A DNA stretch of 64,000 nt from Prosapia bicincta (Eukaryota > Arthropoda > Insecta > Hemiptera > Cercopidae), in NCBI GenBank assembly GCA_036971475.1, contig JBAIZL010000063.1, positions 2,390,290 through 2,454,289 of the forward strand. Reading direction: 5' to 3'. The position numbers were made by a program, and so were the translations under genes. The stretch's first letter is position 1; each line of letters opens with the position of its first letter. Under the pieces are notes generated by a model. That model was not told the DNA's origin. It ran no database searches and saw nothing but the letters and a program-made list of their open reading frames with translations. Below are positions 1 to 13,500 of the stretch, one piece after another.

Positions 1-740
1 TTTTTTTGTATAGTTGACTAAACACTGTATGAAATAAGACAATAACTCGCCATTTTAAAATAATGTAAGTAACATAGGAATGAATAAATTAATTGGTATC
101 ATTAGATTAATTTGTGTCTTGCTACACTGGTAAATTGTTTGGTTACTGTTTCCGTTGTGTTTTCATTTTACTTTTAGGGACGTTTTTCTCAGTTCGTATA
201 AATAAAACAGGAAATTCTAGTCTCCTTATAAGTAGGTCTATCGTTATTTATGCAAAGTTTGTTAAAATTAAAACTTGTCTCTTTTTTAATTGATTATTTA
301 ATAGTTAACCCAATAATAAGAATATAATCAAACTTTGCAATTGATTGCCATTTCAAAATAATGTACAGGAAATTTATACACAGGTTTATTCAGAGTAAGA
401 CCTGTACGAGAAAAAAATCTCAAAATAATTGCTTTGTCAAAGTATGACTATAAAAATTAAAATCGTATTCTATCCATTGTATATAATAAATTAGGATAAT
501 TTATGTTTTTAAAGTTGTAGTACACATTTATTTCCATAATAAACTATACTTTCCATACTTACTATGGTATTTAATTCCTTTAACCATTTAAGTGATTTCG
601 GCAAAAAAAATACATGGTAAACACTCAGATAGCCCACCCCCAAATGGAGTGCTTATAGAATGAATAAAAAACATGTCCTGAAGAAATATTGATAATTATT
701 AATTTTGTTATTGCCAAGTTAGTTTCACTTTATACACCTA
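1..740. other. AT-rich non-coding sequence
   Basis: I see no gene, structured repeat or recognisable element here. Confidence 0.4.
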
Positions 741-1010
741 TATTGAAATATTCCTATGAAGTATCCAGTTATGATAGATTTGGTTGTAATTTTATATATT
801 TAACCAAATAAATGTACACATGTAATGCAAGAATAAAGATCACGTGACATCACCTGGCAAAAGGCATTACACCGCGTAACCAGACGTCTAATGTTGGAGG
901 CAATGTTGTATAAAATTACAACCAAATCTATCCAGACTGGACACTTTATAGTTAATGTATAAAATTACAACCAAATCCATCCTAACTTGAGACTTTGTAG
1001 GTATATTTAA

Positions 1011-1058
<48 letters not shown>
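741..1058. repeat. two short opposite-facing copies of a roughly 75-bp satellite-like unit plus a TA microsatellite
   Basis: A plus copy (GAAGTATCCAGT...GATAGATTTGGTT) lies near 750-800. Two diverged minus copies at about 905-1005 run into a TA-dinucleotide tract at about 1014-1058. The unit is the same one that forms the arms of the foldback at 1619-2962. Confidence 0.6.
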
Positions 1059-1060
<2 letters not shown>

Positions 1061-1618
1061 CGGCAGTTGATACTGCATGCAAGCAATGAATCCTAACTTG
1101 AATTTGATAAAAAAATAACTTTCCTTGTGAAAAAAATTTTAATGCATTTAGCTCCAGGACAGTTTTTGAACATTTTTATATACTTTTCAAGGTTGTGGGC
1201 AATATGTGTAATAACCAAATATATTGCTCAATGCAAAAACTCAGCTGATACAAATAAACATAAAAGTACTTCCGCTCACACACCATTTTGGATAAAACCA
1301 TATTCTATCCTAGTCTACGACCTTACAAATATTTTACTTTTACTTTTTTGAGTTTGATACTAGCAAAATCCTCGAACGAAATAAATACCAGTAATTACAC
1401 TTTTGTTATCACTTGACGAAAAAACTAATACTGATATTTTTCAGCATACTGAAGTGTAATTATAATGAAAACCTGAAGATGGACAACACAAAAATTACAA
1501 TATTTTGAAATAAAATCACCTTAAAAAAACACAGTATTTGAAGTTTCTGTATCAGCTGGTATATTTTTTTTGCCAAAATAACTTATGTGACTAATGGAAA
1601 TAAAAACGTTTACTTTAG

Positions 1619-2962
1619 TATAATAAGGTAAAAATATAGACGTAATGACATTGGTGCTAAAAAAATTTTTTTGTTATCATATTACTCGTTACAGCGCACT
1701 TGCACTATGTCTAGATTTGTAATTTTAAACATACTTATAATATAATTTTAATATATACTTATATTAAAATTTACCTACGAAGTATCCAGTCAGGATAGAT
1801 TTGGTTATAATTTGATTCAATATTGCTATCTACCTATATTAAAATATATCTACAAAGTATCCAGTCTGGATAGATTTGGTAATAATTTTATTTAACATTA
1901 CTATCTACCTGTATTAAAGAAGTATCTACTGTATCTACGAAGTATCCAGTCAGGATAGATTTGGTTATAATTTTATTCAATATTGCTATCTACCTATGTT
2001 AAAATATACTTACGAAGTATCCAGTCAGGATAGATTTGGTAATAATTTTATTTAACATTACTTAATGTTAAAATCTACCTGTATTAAAGTATACCTACGA
2101 AGTATTGTCAGGATAAATTTGGTTGTAATTTTGGTAAATATTTAGACTTATTGCCGATGCAGAAAATTACGACCAAATCTATCCTGACTGGATACTTCAT
2201 AGGTATATTTTAATATAGGTAGATAGTAATGTTGTATAACATTATAACCAAATTTATTCTGACTGGCTACTTTGTAGGTATACTTTAATAGACTATATGT
2301 AGATAATAATGTTGAATAAAATTACAACCAAATCTATCCTGACTTGACACTTCATAGGTATATTTTAATGTAGGTATGTAGTAATATTGTATAAAACTAT
2401 AACCAAATCTATCCTGACTTAATACTTCGTAGGTATATTTCAATATAGGTAGATAGTAAAGTTGAATAACATTATAACCAAACCAAAACTATCCTGACTG
2501 GATACTTCATAGGCATATTTTAATGTAGGTATATAGTCCCGTTGTATAAAATTATAACCAAAAGTTAAATTTTTAGATTTTAAGTTTAGTATTAAAATAA
2601 ACTTACTTTGACGTAGTGCAGTGCGCTACTGCGTAGCTACTGCACGGCCGGTTCACGCTATTACAGACTAACATTAAAAATGTGCAGAAAAATTAACTTT
2701 TTGCATTTTCTGCAAAAAAAAGTTTATAATAGTGTTCTACACATTGAAATGAGTAATTAAACAAAAAAAAAAAAAATTTTAATATCAATAAGATTTGTCT
2801 ACGCTATATATGACATTATAACCTAACATTTAAAATGAGAAAAAAGTAACTTTCCGTACTTTCCGCAGAAAAAAAAGTTGATATTCGTGTTCTACACATT
2901 AAAACGAGTAATAAATTTTTAGCACCAATGTCATTACGTCTATATTTTTACCTATAATAAAT
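1619..2962. repeat. foldback-type element with tandem-repeat arms
   Basis: The outer ends are inverted: a stretch at 1619-1690 (AATATAGACGTAATGACATT) reappears reverse-complemented at about 2895-2960. Inside, about five units of 74-85 bp (GAAGTATCCAGTCAGGATAG core) face plus at 1745-2140, and about five face minus at 2150-2570. A separate pair of roughly 125-bp direct repeats lies at about 2650-2760 and 2800-2910. There is no coding sequence. The layout resembles Foldback-like elements, but no transposase links it to a family. Confidence 0.65.
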
Positions 2963-3397
2963 ATATTTAATTCTAACTATAGTACATTTATATACTATAA
3001 TAATTTTTATATTTGTTACTGCCTATAGCGTTGAAATGCTTTAAGAACTTTCTTTTTATATTGAATCTGTCTGTATAATTTAGCTCCGTGAAGGAAACCT
3101 TCAGAATAGGTTGGATTTGAGGTTCAGATTAAGCAGCTGTCCTAGTGATAGGAAGTTAGTGTTATCATACTATCAAAGTTGTTCCTCATGATATTAAATT
3201 TGGCATTTATCACCATGCTATGATATGCCAATGATGTTGCTATTAAAAAAAAAATTCTTCAATTTTTTTTCACATGTGTTACATACAATAGGTTCTAAAG
3301 AAGAAGCAAATCATCTTAAGCAAAACAAATACTCTTTAAAAGTGAAACATTACTTTAATGTAACAACAAACATTATACTTGAAAGTAAATGGTTTAT

Positions 3398-3401
<4 letters not shown>

Positions 3402-3489
<88 letters not shown>
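3402..3489. repeat. TA dinucleotide microsatellite
   Basis: An uninterrupted run of about 44 TA units. It creates a spurious isoleucine/tyrosine reading frame in translation. Confidence 0.95.
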
Positions 3490-3491
<2 letters not shown>

Positions 3492-4119
3492 AAAACTATA
3501 TTTGTATATTTTGAACAGTATATTTAACTCAAATTGTGATATTTAATTTCATTTTATTATAAAATGGTAGAAAAATGCATTTAATGACAACAACATTATA
3601 GATAAACAACAAAATGCAATTTTTTTATTTATTTAAAAAAAAAAAAAAAACAAAAACAAAATGCATCTGATCGTAATACGTAATTATGACAGGTAAACAA
3701 TATAGATAACTCAGAAGGGTAGTTATCTGAACACTTTCCAAACTGCTCTTCTGAGTTATCTTAATTATCTAAATTCTGAGTTATCTGACTTATCTAAATT
3801 ATAAATTTTTTTTGTCACATCTCATTTAAACAATCCTAACCAAGGGAATAGAGAAAATAGTTTTGAAGCGCTGTGAAGCAAAGAATTGATATAACAAACT
3901 AATATACTATGTAAAAGAATAGTTAAGAATTGTCAGTTAGGTGACTATTGCAATTTATGCACATTTTGTGTTGATGACCATGCAGAAGCTATGGCCCTCA
4001 AAACATTTAACTTGTACCAGTATCAAGTAACTGTTCATACATTTACCTTGTTACTGATGATTAAAAAGATTTAACAAGTCTGCGTAGTAGACTGTACTTT
4101 GTATCATTGCTTTTCTAAC
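3490..4119. other. AT-rich non-coding sequence
   Basis: There is no gene. A run of related words (TAACTCAGAAG, GAGTTATCT, CTTATCTAAA) at 3705-3800 looks like debris of a pogo-type terminal region, but it is too degraded to bound. Confidence 0.3.
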
Positions 4120-4525
4120 TTTTTTCATATTTTATCAATTTCTTTTATTAGTTCACATTTCCCTTATGTATATCTCTTTACAAATTTTCAATCGTTAAAC
4201 TGTAGTCGATGACACTTGATGTTAATACAGTTTTTTTCAAATATTAATTCATTAATTAAATTTAAAGTGAAAAAATTTTAGTTTTATATGGGAGAAAAAA
4301 ACTTTTCATAAAAGTAGCAAGGTATGCAATATTTTTATTTCATCCCATTTGACTTAGAATAAGTGATAACATGATTTCATAAAACAGCTCATTTTATGTT
4401 ATAGGTTATGTGGTTGAACAGCTGTTTATTACATAGGTTATGTTACTTTATTTATATTAATTGTAATTATTTAATAAGAATTAACTAAAATACATTTTTT
4501 TTGTTGATTCAATTAGGGATTGAGT
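4120..4525 (+). repeat. dispersed repeat B, copy 1
   Basis: It shares GACACTTGATGTTAATACAG, a TTTTATATGGGAGAAAA word, AAGTGATAACAT, and CAGCTG flanked by GTTATGTGGT with the copies at 39765-40640, 56705-57020 (minus) and 58330-58830. It is a non-coding repeat of roughly 400-450 bp with no recognised family. Confidence 0.65.
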
Positions 4526-4544
4526 AAAAATTTTTTTATTTATA

Positions 4545-7160
4545 CAGGACACCCCATTTGGATTATCAAATTATCCTGATTATCGAAATTACCTTTAAAA
4601 AGGCCAGTATACTCTATTAAAGTACACAAACATTTTAAAATTTTATATTTTTTCTTATACAGTAAAGGGTTTAGAGGTGAAATTAATCAAACACATCTTT
4701 TATGTTCAAACACTGTATTGTAATTTGTTAGTAGCAACATGTGTACAGTAAAAACATCAAACACTATTTGAGCTTTTAAAAAAATGTGTAATAGGTTTTT
4801 GAACTGCAGTAGTGGTTCGTTTTTTCACAGCTATGTCCTTAATTCGTTTTAAAAGAATTAGCTGAGTGGGTGAGCTCTCGTTTTGCTTCTCTAGCCATGA
4901 GATCAGTGTCTCCGCTGCTACAAACGCTTCAGAATGAGTTGGCCCTGTTTCTTCTGTCTCATGTTCTGGGTCGTCACTGTCAGATTCCATTGTTTCTGTT
5001 TCCTCTGAAAGAAATTGCTTAAATAAACAACCAAAAATAATTGCTTTCTTTTCTTGCCTTTACACAGTATGTTATGTACAAAGATTATCAATCAGAATAT
5101 TGGCAAAAAACCATAGGTGCTGTACAGTAACATTTTATAGCAGAAAATCAGTATGAAACCAGAATAAGCTCAGGCGTTTGACTAAAATACAAAAATAAAA
5201 ATACCTTGGATGTACTGTATGTTTAAGGAATGCTACATACCTTCATTTAACATGTCAGCTATTTATTGGTCAGTCAAAATCTGGTATCCAGGATCATTGC
5301 TACCAACCACTCCATGGCGTCATCTTTGTCGCTTCTTCAAATCCCGGAAGTGTGCTGCATATTTTTCTTATTTCATTCACATCAATATCTCCTTCTTCCC
5401 CTTTATCATCTTTTTCTTCTTCGTAAGGCCATAATTTCTCCAGGCTCTTTGTAAATTCGTTTCTGTGAGGCTTTCCCATGCATCGGCAAGCATGTAAATG
5501 CAGTCTTTAAGGTTCACCTTCTTTATAAACTCGATGACACTCGCCTCATCCTTTTTGGCCAATAAAAGGCGACGGAGGAGTTGTTTTCTGTAACTTCTTT
5601 TCATCTTCTCGATCACTCCCTGGTCCATTGGCTGTAGAGTTGCAGTGACTTTAGGTGGGAGAAATTGCACTTCAAAATTCTTGTCGATTTCATTTAATAC
5701 CTCAACAGGTGGGTGTGTAGGAGCTTTGTCAATGATCAACAGAACGTTACTAGTTTTATTTTTCTCCTTATGGAATGTTTTCACACTAGGGATAAATTTT
5801 TCTTTAAACCAGTTCAGAAAAATGGTTGAATCCATCCAAGCACTTTTTTGATTTTTGTAGGCCACAGGAAGGGTTTTCACATTTTTTAAGGGACGTGGAT
5901 TTTTGCTCTTTCCGATACACAATAATCTTAGCTTGTGATTTCCACTAGCATTAGCACATACCATAACCGTTACTCTCTCCTTACTCACTTTAAAACCAGG
6001 AGCAGATTTTTCACGTTTTGATGCCAGCAACTTTCGTGGAAGGGCTCTCCAGTTTATCCCAGTCTCATCAGCATTGTATATGTCATCCCTAGAGTAACCA
6101 TTTTTGTGTGCTTCTTTAACAAATTTCTCTTTGTATGCAATTCCAGCTGCTAAATCATAGGAAAGTTTTTCTCCTTGAACATCTAACTCTCTAATGCGGT
6201 GCCTATTTTTGCAGTTCTTAAGCCAACCTGAACTAGCTTTGAAATCTTTCAGTCCATTAAGCTGTTCATTAAATTGTAAGGCTTTTTCACAAATCAATGG
6301 GCCTGAAATTGGCTCTCCTAAGCTTCTCCTTTGAGTGAACCAGGCATTTTCATCTTCTAAGGCTTTGTTGTTTGCTGGACGTGCAGTTTTTCTTTTAAGA
6401 GCACCCTCTTCAGAATCGAGCTTTGATGCAAATTGTAACAGATGAACTCTTTTTGCCTTAATGTCACTTATAGTGGAATTCCCTACATTATAAATCTGAG
6501 CAAGTGACACCCCACTTTCACCTTTTTTTAACCTTGCTAAAATTTCCAACTTTGTCTCAACAGTCAAGAAGTTGTGTTTTTTTTCTTCAAACTCGATGCC
6601 ATCACGGATGTAAAACAGTAAATTAAAGAATGTATCCTGTATATATCACAAACAGAACACTCGAAAACTACAACGTAAATAAACCTAACTACACTAGCTA
6701 ATCTAAAACCTGATGTAACTGTCAACTAACGCACACACAATAATACCGCTCAGGGACAGTGGATGGCCTGAAGCGACTGGCGGGTGGCGGGACGGGATAT
6801 GTTGCCACGTACAGTAGCAGGTGTGTGTCCTTGACCACGCCACCTCCCCCTACTGCGGCCACTCCCCGTCTCCTCGCTACGCGCCTTTTTGCCAGCATCC
6901 GCTTGACGATAAGGTACATAGAGCTAGGGCAGATGATACGATGTTTTAATTTTTGCTACAAGAACAAAACAGGGAATATTAATTTTAAAAAGCTAAATGT
7001 TTGAATGGATTAAAATCCGGTCATAACAGTTATGTAAAGTAAAAAATGTCAAAATTCATTTCCGTTTAAAAATTAATTTACATTTGAAACACAATCGGTG
7101 AGCAGTAATACGTAGATACAAATCCGGATTTTTGACGTCCGAATTATCGACGTTGTACTG
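4545..7160 (-). mobile_element. pogo/Tigger-like DNA transposon
   Basis: The 2616-bp element starts CAGGACACCCC after TA (4543-4544). It ends in sequence whose complement begins CAGTACAACGTCG, followed by TA (7161-7162), so the TA target duplication and CAG termini of pogo elements are present. The terminal repeats are diverged but share GATAAT/GATTATC motifs. It carries one transposase gene on the minus strand (6602-4757). Confidence 0.85.
4757..6602 (-). pseudogene. pogo/Tigger-family transposase (CENP-B/jerky-like), two exons, frameshifted
   Basis: The main frame 6567-5377 encodes a Psq-type HTH (TKLEILARLKKGESG), a CENP-B-type HTH (AWFTQRR to GWLKNCKNRH) and a DDE domain with NADETG (Asp167), LLIIDKAPTHP (Asp280) and LQPMDQGVI (Asp315), a DD34D spacing. 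The likely ATG at 6602 is one base out of frame because of a T8 (A8 on the coding strand) homopolymer at 6577-6584. After RAWRN the frame slips: LWPYEEE continues in another frame, a later slip and a stop interrupt the SNDPGYQILTDQ region, and a donor AAG/GTATGT at 5240 leads to an acceptor at 5005. The last exon, 5004-4757, ends QKPITHFFKSSNSV. Several lesions mean it is probably inactive. Confidence 0.85.
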
Positions 7161-7451
7161 TATACAATTTTTTTAATATATATAGTCATGGTGATGGTTT
7201 TCTTAATAAGCCATCTAAAATAAGATTATTAATCCAGTATTTACCAATTTATATTAAAAGTCAAAAAAATAATAGTTTTTATTAGAAATATTGTTTCTTT
7301 CATATTATTCTTAAATATTGGTTGAATAAAAATACAATAACATTTCAGAAATAATGTTTTTCAAGATAAGGTATATCTTTGTTTTACTTAAATCATATAG
7401 TTTTAAAAAACATTTTTTTGCATTATATTTTATTCTCATTTAGAAAGGAAA

Positions 7452-7550
7452 ATGGCAGATCATGCAGTACAAGAAACTCCAGAAAATGAAAACGAAAATC
7501 AGATTGAAGACAAATCAGATGACCATATTTTTACAGAACCTGAAAAAGCC
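7452..7550 (+). CDS. endos: endosulfine coding exon 1 (acidic N terminus)
   Basis: This encodes residues 1-33, beginning MADHAVQETPEN. The ATG is eight bases after a convincing acceptor (pyrimidine-rich tract ending in TTTAG at 7443), so a non-coding 5' exon probably lies upstream. The exon ends in GCC followed by GTAAGT at 7551. The peptide is rich in Glu, Asp, Asn and Gln, as expected for the disordered N terminus of this family. Confidence 0.88.
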
Positions 7551-10500
7551 GTAAGTTACTTATGCTCTTTACAACTTATCAGACCAGATATATTCCACTG
7601 GTTAGTAGTGTAGTTGGTTTAGTAGTGTAAATGTTTTTAAGAAAGAATCATACAAATAAAGGGTGATTCAAAAAGAGTTTTTATTTCAAAAAGGGTTTAA
7701 TATATCAAATAAGGAGTTTTATTTTAATGAAAAACTAAAATTAAATACATCAACATGTTCATCTGACTTTTTTCCTCTTTGAAAAATGATGTCATGCATC
7801 TGTCCTCCTCTACTGCGCTGGCACGGAATAACTGTCCCAGTAAACAAAACAATGTTTTCATCTTCTAACAGTTGAGCCTTTTCCTGGGGTAAGTTTAACC
7901 TTTATTAAAGATGTGTGTTAATTACTAATTAACAAATTAATTAACCTTACTTACCAGGGGCTCCTAGTTTTCCGTTTCCAGCCAGGCATAATAATGTCTT
8001 TCTGTAAACGATCTTCTGATATCTTCGGAAGATAGAACTAGGTTACTTGAAATGAAAATTGAAAGTTTGTAACGTTCTAGTTTACTTGTGAAATAAGAAT
8101 TTAAATTTTTAAAATACAAAGTCATACAATTTATTAATCAGTGACAAATTACAAAAGAACAAAAGACAGCAATGTGTCGAGTAATTTACTTTTAATTACT
8201 GCTAATTATTCCATACTTTTTAATTACTTATTAACCTTTAAAATTATATTTATCGAGAAGATAGTAACTTAAGATTTCCAATTAAATTTTGAGAAATGAA
8301 TATTCAAGGACAATATCTACCGTTCATGTGTTAACAAAATTCTTCAATTTAGTTAACATTAAAATACATTTTCTTTATTATCATCTAAAACGTACCTGAT
8401 TGTGCACATCACTTATAAAACACTTTAAAACATATTAAACATTGCCCATGACTTTTGGAATCACTAAACACTTAACACATCGCTCTTGCAATAAGCGCAC
8501 TTAAACAAAAATGGTATTAACTTTTACTCATTTGAAATACATAAATAATCGCTTCTGACTTCTTCTTTAGCTAGTTAATAAAATTTGGTACCGGCCTTGA
8601 CATCTTAAAATTTGGAATACTGGAAGCTTATAAATTTCTAGGTTACGTCCGAAAGTGCCATTACGTCCGTCTCGTTCAAAGACTTTTGGAGAACTGGGGT
8701 CGTTGCAAGGACACGCCAACGGAAATTTCCCACCCTCGGTTATTATTTTGAATTTTTTGATTGGTGCATTGGAACAGGCGATATCAGACCATGCTTACGT
8801 CACATGAGGTAATGTGGGTTAATTACCCCAAGTTACCACTCGTACGATATTTTAAATTTTTACCCGCTAGGGGCGCTACTATCTATGAATGAAGCTACTA
8901 GCTTCACAATGTGCATCCATGAAACAAAAATTTTCTTTTATATTGGAACGATATAATTATTAAATAAAAATCAAATATATAAATGAATTTATATGTAACA
9001 CCTTATTTTTAAGAGTGTTACATTTTCTCTTGTCGACCTGAAAAGAAAATTTTTGTTCGACATTACATCTTATTTCTACTTCAACATTTTATACATGAGT
9101 GTGTGCAGTCCCTTTTTACAATTGAACAAAATTTTATACGTACTATAGTAAAAGTTTAAACATTGAATGGCCAACGGATGTTTTTGTTTACTTGCATTCT
9201 CAACTATGAAATGCTCGCTATTCCCCCCTACGGAAGCACATCCGCTTTCTCACACATAGGCTCTTTTAAAAAACTACCGGTTTCACGGCGTTCTATTGCA
9301 AAGACATTCTATACATTTCACATTTAAAAACTTTTAAAAATATTACACACTTTAATTACTTTTATTAAAATTTGTTTCTTGTGAACATTCTGTTTCATAA
9401 ACTTTTATGAATACAATTTATATCTTTTCAATTTTTATATTCTTTACTCTTTCAATTTCTTATTAATTTTTAATCGAATTACTTCATTATTAAAAAATCC
9501 TTCAAATTATTTATTAATTAAATTTTCTTCGAAATTGTCTCTTTTTGTGTCAACAAACCTAACCTACTAGCTGTATTTATCACAGTCCACTCCCCGGCAT
9601 CTGCAAAACTGTTTACTCCCTGTAAGCCACAAATTACCACATTTAAACGACGCTATATGTTTTCAAAAATTATCTTTCTCTCTATTTACCACTAAGAATG
9701 TACCGTTGCCTAATAACTTCTCTATGTTATTTTTACAATACTTGCACATCTTAAAACCATTGGATTTCAAAACCCATATTTTGAATCCAAATACCTTATT
9801 CTTAAATCAAATCCCATACTTTGATTTAAAAACTATACAGCTAGTTGTTGACACAACAAGGACTTTATTTCAATTCATTATTCTTAAATTTTCTTCAAAC
9901 ATTACTATAACAATTTGATATTAAATTTTGAGTAAGCTCTTGCATTTATAAAATAAGAAATGAAACTAAACAGAAACTAGGACTGTACATTCATATGCAA
10001 TTTTTGGTCAAGTGTATAGTCTCTTCGTGTAGTATTGTGTATTTTGAGATTTTTGTCGTCTTTCTCGTGTATAAGTGTAATTGCATGTCATTGGGCCCTT
10101 TCGACACGCAATTATGTAAATGTGTCGTCGTGATTTTGTAAAACTGCATATCAAGGCACCTCCCATTTTCCTTATTAATCTATTCCCCTTTTAAAAATTA
10201 AACAATAGCTTGAATTTCTTCCAACTTTGACTTTTAATACTCTTTTATTCGTCTTATAAATAATCTACCCCTTTCAGAATGTCCCTGTTTCAATTTTAAT
10301 CGATTTATATGAGCTTTTCTATATTATTGAAGTTATTACTTTGTTGGAACAGTACAGACACATGTTTAAAAAAATTTACAATATTTTATATGGATCTTCA
10401 TATTTTATAGCCAATTTACCTTTAAATTCCTTTGAATTGAAATTAATAACAATACAACCTTTTACACTATTTAATACTACATTTACATTTTGTTTAAAAA

Positions 10501-13500
10501 TTAAAATTACAAGAATTCTATGAAATATCTTTACTTAAATTTACTTTGAATTTGTCTTATATTATGTGAACAATTCTAACCTCTCATCTAGCTGTATAAA
10601 CCTGATCACTTCTTGTAAGCCACCTAATTACCATATTTGCCCCTGAGTTCATTGTTTCAGAACACTGTTAGTCTATACAATTTTTACTCTCACTTGGCAA
10701 AAATTTTAAGCCTGTACCATTGTCTTATAACACCTTTGTTATCTTATACATCTTCAGTACATCTTAACCCTTTTTGAATTTCAAATACCATTCTTTGAAA
10801 ATCCACTAACTCTATTCTTAAATTAAATCCCATACTTTAATTAAAGAATTACATACAGCTAATTGTTCACCACAAAAAAAGACTTTATTCAAATCATTAT
10901 TATTAATTCTTTTTTTAAAATTGTTTATCTTTTTTAAAAAATCATTTAGGTCGTCTGACATTTTACAATCTAAATTTTCAGCTATTAAAAACTGTACTTG
11001 ACATGAAAAAATATTTTTACTTTAATTTTGACACTCTTTAAAAACAATTCTTCTTTCATTATATTTATTGGACCTCCAGTGTCCAATAAAACATTACAAT
11101 TTATTTGACTACTTAATTCAACGTTTATTGTAGGTAACATAACAAATTTTTATTTCATTCTTTAACTTATCATGCTTTTTAAACATTTTCTTTGAATTTC
11201 TCTGAGAAACTTTTATTTATCCAATACATTAAATTAACAGGATCGACTTTACAATTTTTGTCTTTGGCTATCTTTCTTATTACATATACTGTACTGTCCG
11301 TTCTAACCTTTACTTTTCTAATTTCTAGTTAAAAAATTAACTCGTCTTTTATCAACTTATTTATTTTTAAATCGCTAGACATTTTATTTATTTGAAAATA
11401 ACTTTGCTACACACTGACGAGTATTTTTAAGGAGGGCTGCACAATTTACCTAATTAACACATGAATGGCAATAATCTTTAGAATTCATTAGCAGTAATCA
11501 TCATTCAACTTTATAATTAATAAATTTTTAAAAAACTAGCAGAGTATGAGACTTACATTTTAGAAAACAACAAAAACTAGCAGTAATTTAAATTAGCAGA
11601 GTTGCGCATATGTAACAGTTGAGCCTTTTCCTGGGGTAAGTTTAACCTTTATTAAAGATGTGTGTTAATTACTAATTAACAAATTAATTAACCTTACTTA
11701 CCAGGGGCTCCTAGTTTTCCGTTTCCAGCCAGGCATAATAATGTCTTTCTGTAAACGATCTTCTTTTGTTGCGTTAATAAATTACAAAAGAATAAAAGAC
11801 AGCAATGTGTCGAGTAATTTACTTTTAATTACTGCTAATTATTCCATACTTTTTAATTACTTATTAACCTTTAAAATTATATTTATCGAGAAGATAGTAA
11901 CTTAAGTTTTTCAATTTAAATTTAGAAATGAATATTCAAAGGACAATTTCTACCGTTCATGTGTTAACCGTTTATCAATTAAAAATTCTTCAACTTAGTT
12001 AACATTAAAATACATTTTCTTTATTATTATCTAAAACGTACCTGATTTTGCACATCACTTATAAAACACTTTAAAACATATTAAACATTGCCCATGACTT
12101 TTGGAATCACTAATCACTTAACACATCGCTCTTGCAAATCAGCGCACTTAAACAAAAATGATATTAACTTTTACTCATTTGAAATAAATAAATAATCGCT
12201 TCTAACTTCTTCTTTAGCTCGTTAATAAAATTTGGTACCGGCCTTGACATCTTAAAATTTGGAATACTGGAAGCTTATAAATTTCTAGGTTACGTCCGAA
12301 AATGCCATCACGTCTGTTCTGTTCAAGAACCTCTGGACAAGTGGGGTCGTTGCAAGGACACGCCAACGGAACTTCCCACCCCTGATTATTATTTCGTATT
12401 TTTTTGATTGGTGCATTGGAATAGGCGATATCAGACCATGCTTACGTCACATGAGGTGATGTGGGTTAATTACCCCAAGTTACCACTCGTACGATATTTT
12501 AAATTTTTACCCACTAGGGGCGCTACTATCTATGCTAGCTTCACAATGTGCATCCATGAAACAAAAATTTTCTTTTATATTGGAACGATATAATTATTAA
12601 ATAAAATTCAAATATATAAATGAATTTATATGTAACACCTTATTTTTAAGAGTGTTACAATCTCAATAATTGTATTTCTAACATATACATTTTTATTGGT
12701 GACATCAGAACAGTGTATTAGACTCTAAAATATTGTTTTATTTATCGGGTCATAATTTAAAAAAAGAAATGATAAATTACTGTATGACAAATAAGAAAAC
12801 ACAATAAAAAAGACAGAGAAAAAAGAAAATTTATATACAAAACTAAAGACCCTACTACTAAAATATATTACATACTAAAATAAGCACTCAACGTTTTACT
12901 CAGAATGTTTGTTTCTTTTTGTGCCAAGTGTTTCGGAGATCGTAATGTAAACGGGGACAAAGATAATACATATGTCACAGCCGAGATAAGCTGACATTGG
13001 TTTATTACAATCTTATGTTGACACAATAGGTTTTCGTGCGTCCAAACATTTTGTCAATGACTCATGTTTACAATTGTCTGTTCCCACCTCCAGTTGGTTT
13101 ATTAACATTAACAGGACAGTTATTGTTTATTCTTGCGTTAGTTCAGAAAACTTGGTTAATTTTTATGATCGTTGTTTTTACCAGATATTCTGCCGCGTTA
13201 AATGGTTCAAACTAAAAAAAAAACATTAAAATATAAAAGTTAAACCAAATTAAATCTGTTCATAAAACTTCCTGAATCATTGTTTCAGTTTAAACATCAA
13301 AAGTTAACTTGGGATGGTCGGATTTAAAAACAACTCAGGCACAATGTTCTCCAAACTCTTTTAAAGCACTGGCGTAAAAATCAAACCTTTATATAGATAT
13401 CGACACTAGAGAAGTTTCAATTAGCCTGGGAGTAAGCGTGCCGGTTTTTCTCACCGTATCTAAGGAAATAAGCTGGGAGCGCATCTGTAAGGAAACCCAG

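Larger units (their letters stand above)
7864..12659 (-). mobile_element. LTR retroelement, internally deleted, minus orientation
   Basis: Two direct long terminal repeats (7864-9022 and 11611-12659) bracket 2.6 kb and are flanked by a perfect 4-bp target duplication ATCT (7860-7863 and 12660-12663). Orientation is shown by a purine-rich tract (ACAAGAGAAAA on the minus strand) directly before the downstream LTR at 9022 and by a minus-strand aspartic-protease fragment. No reverse transcriptase or integrase was seen. The interior also contains an imperfect duplication (about 9540-9930 versus 10560-10920). It sits in endosulfine intron 1. Confidence 0.85.

Noticed and set aside
8770..8900. Conserved duplicated block with GTCACATGAGGT that looked like a gene fragment
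   Set aside because: It is identical in both LTRs of the 7.9-12.7 kb retroelement and has no open frame.
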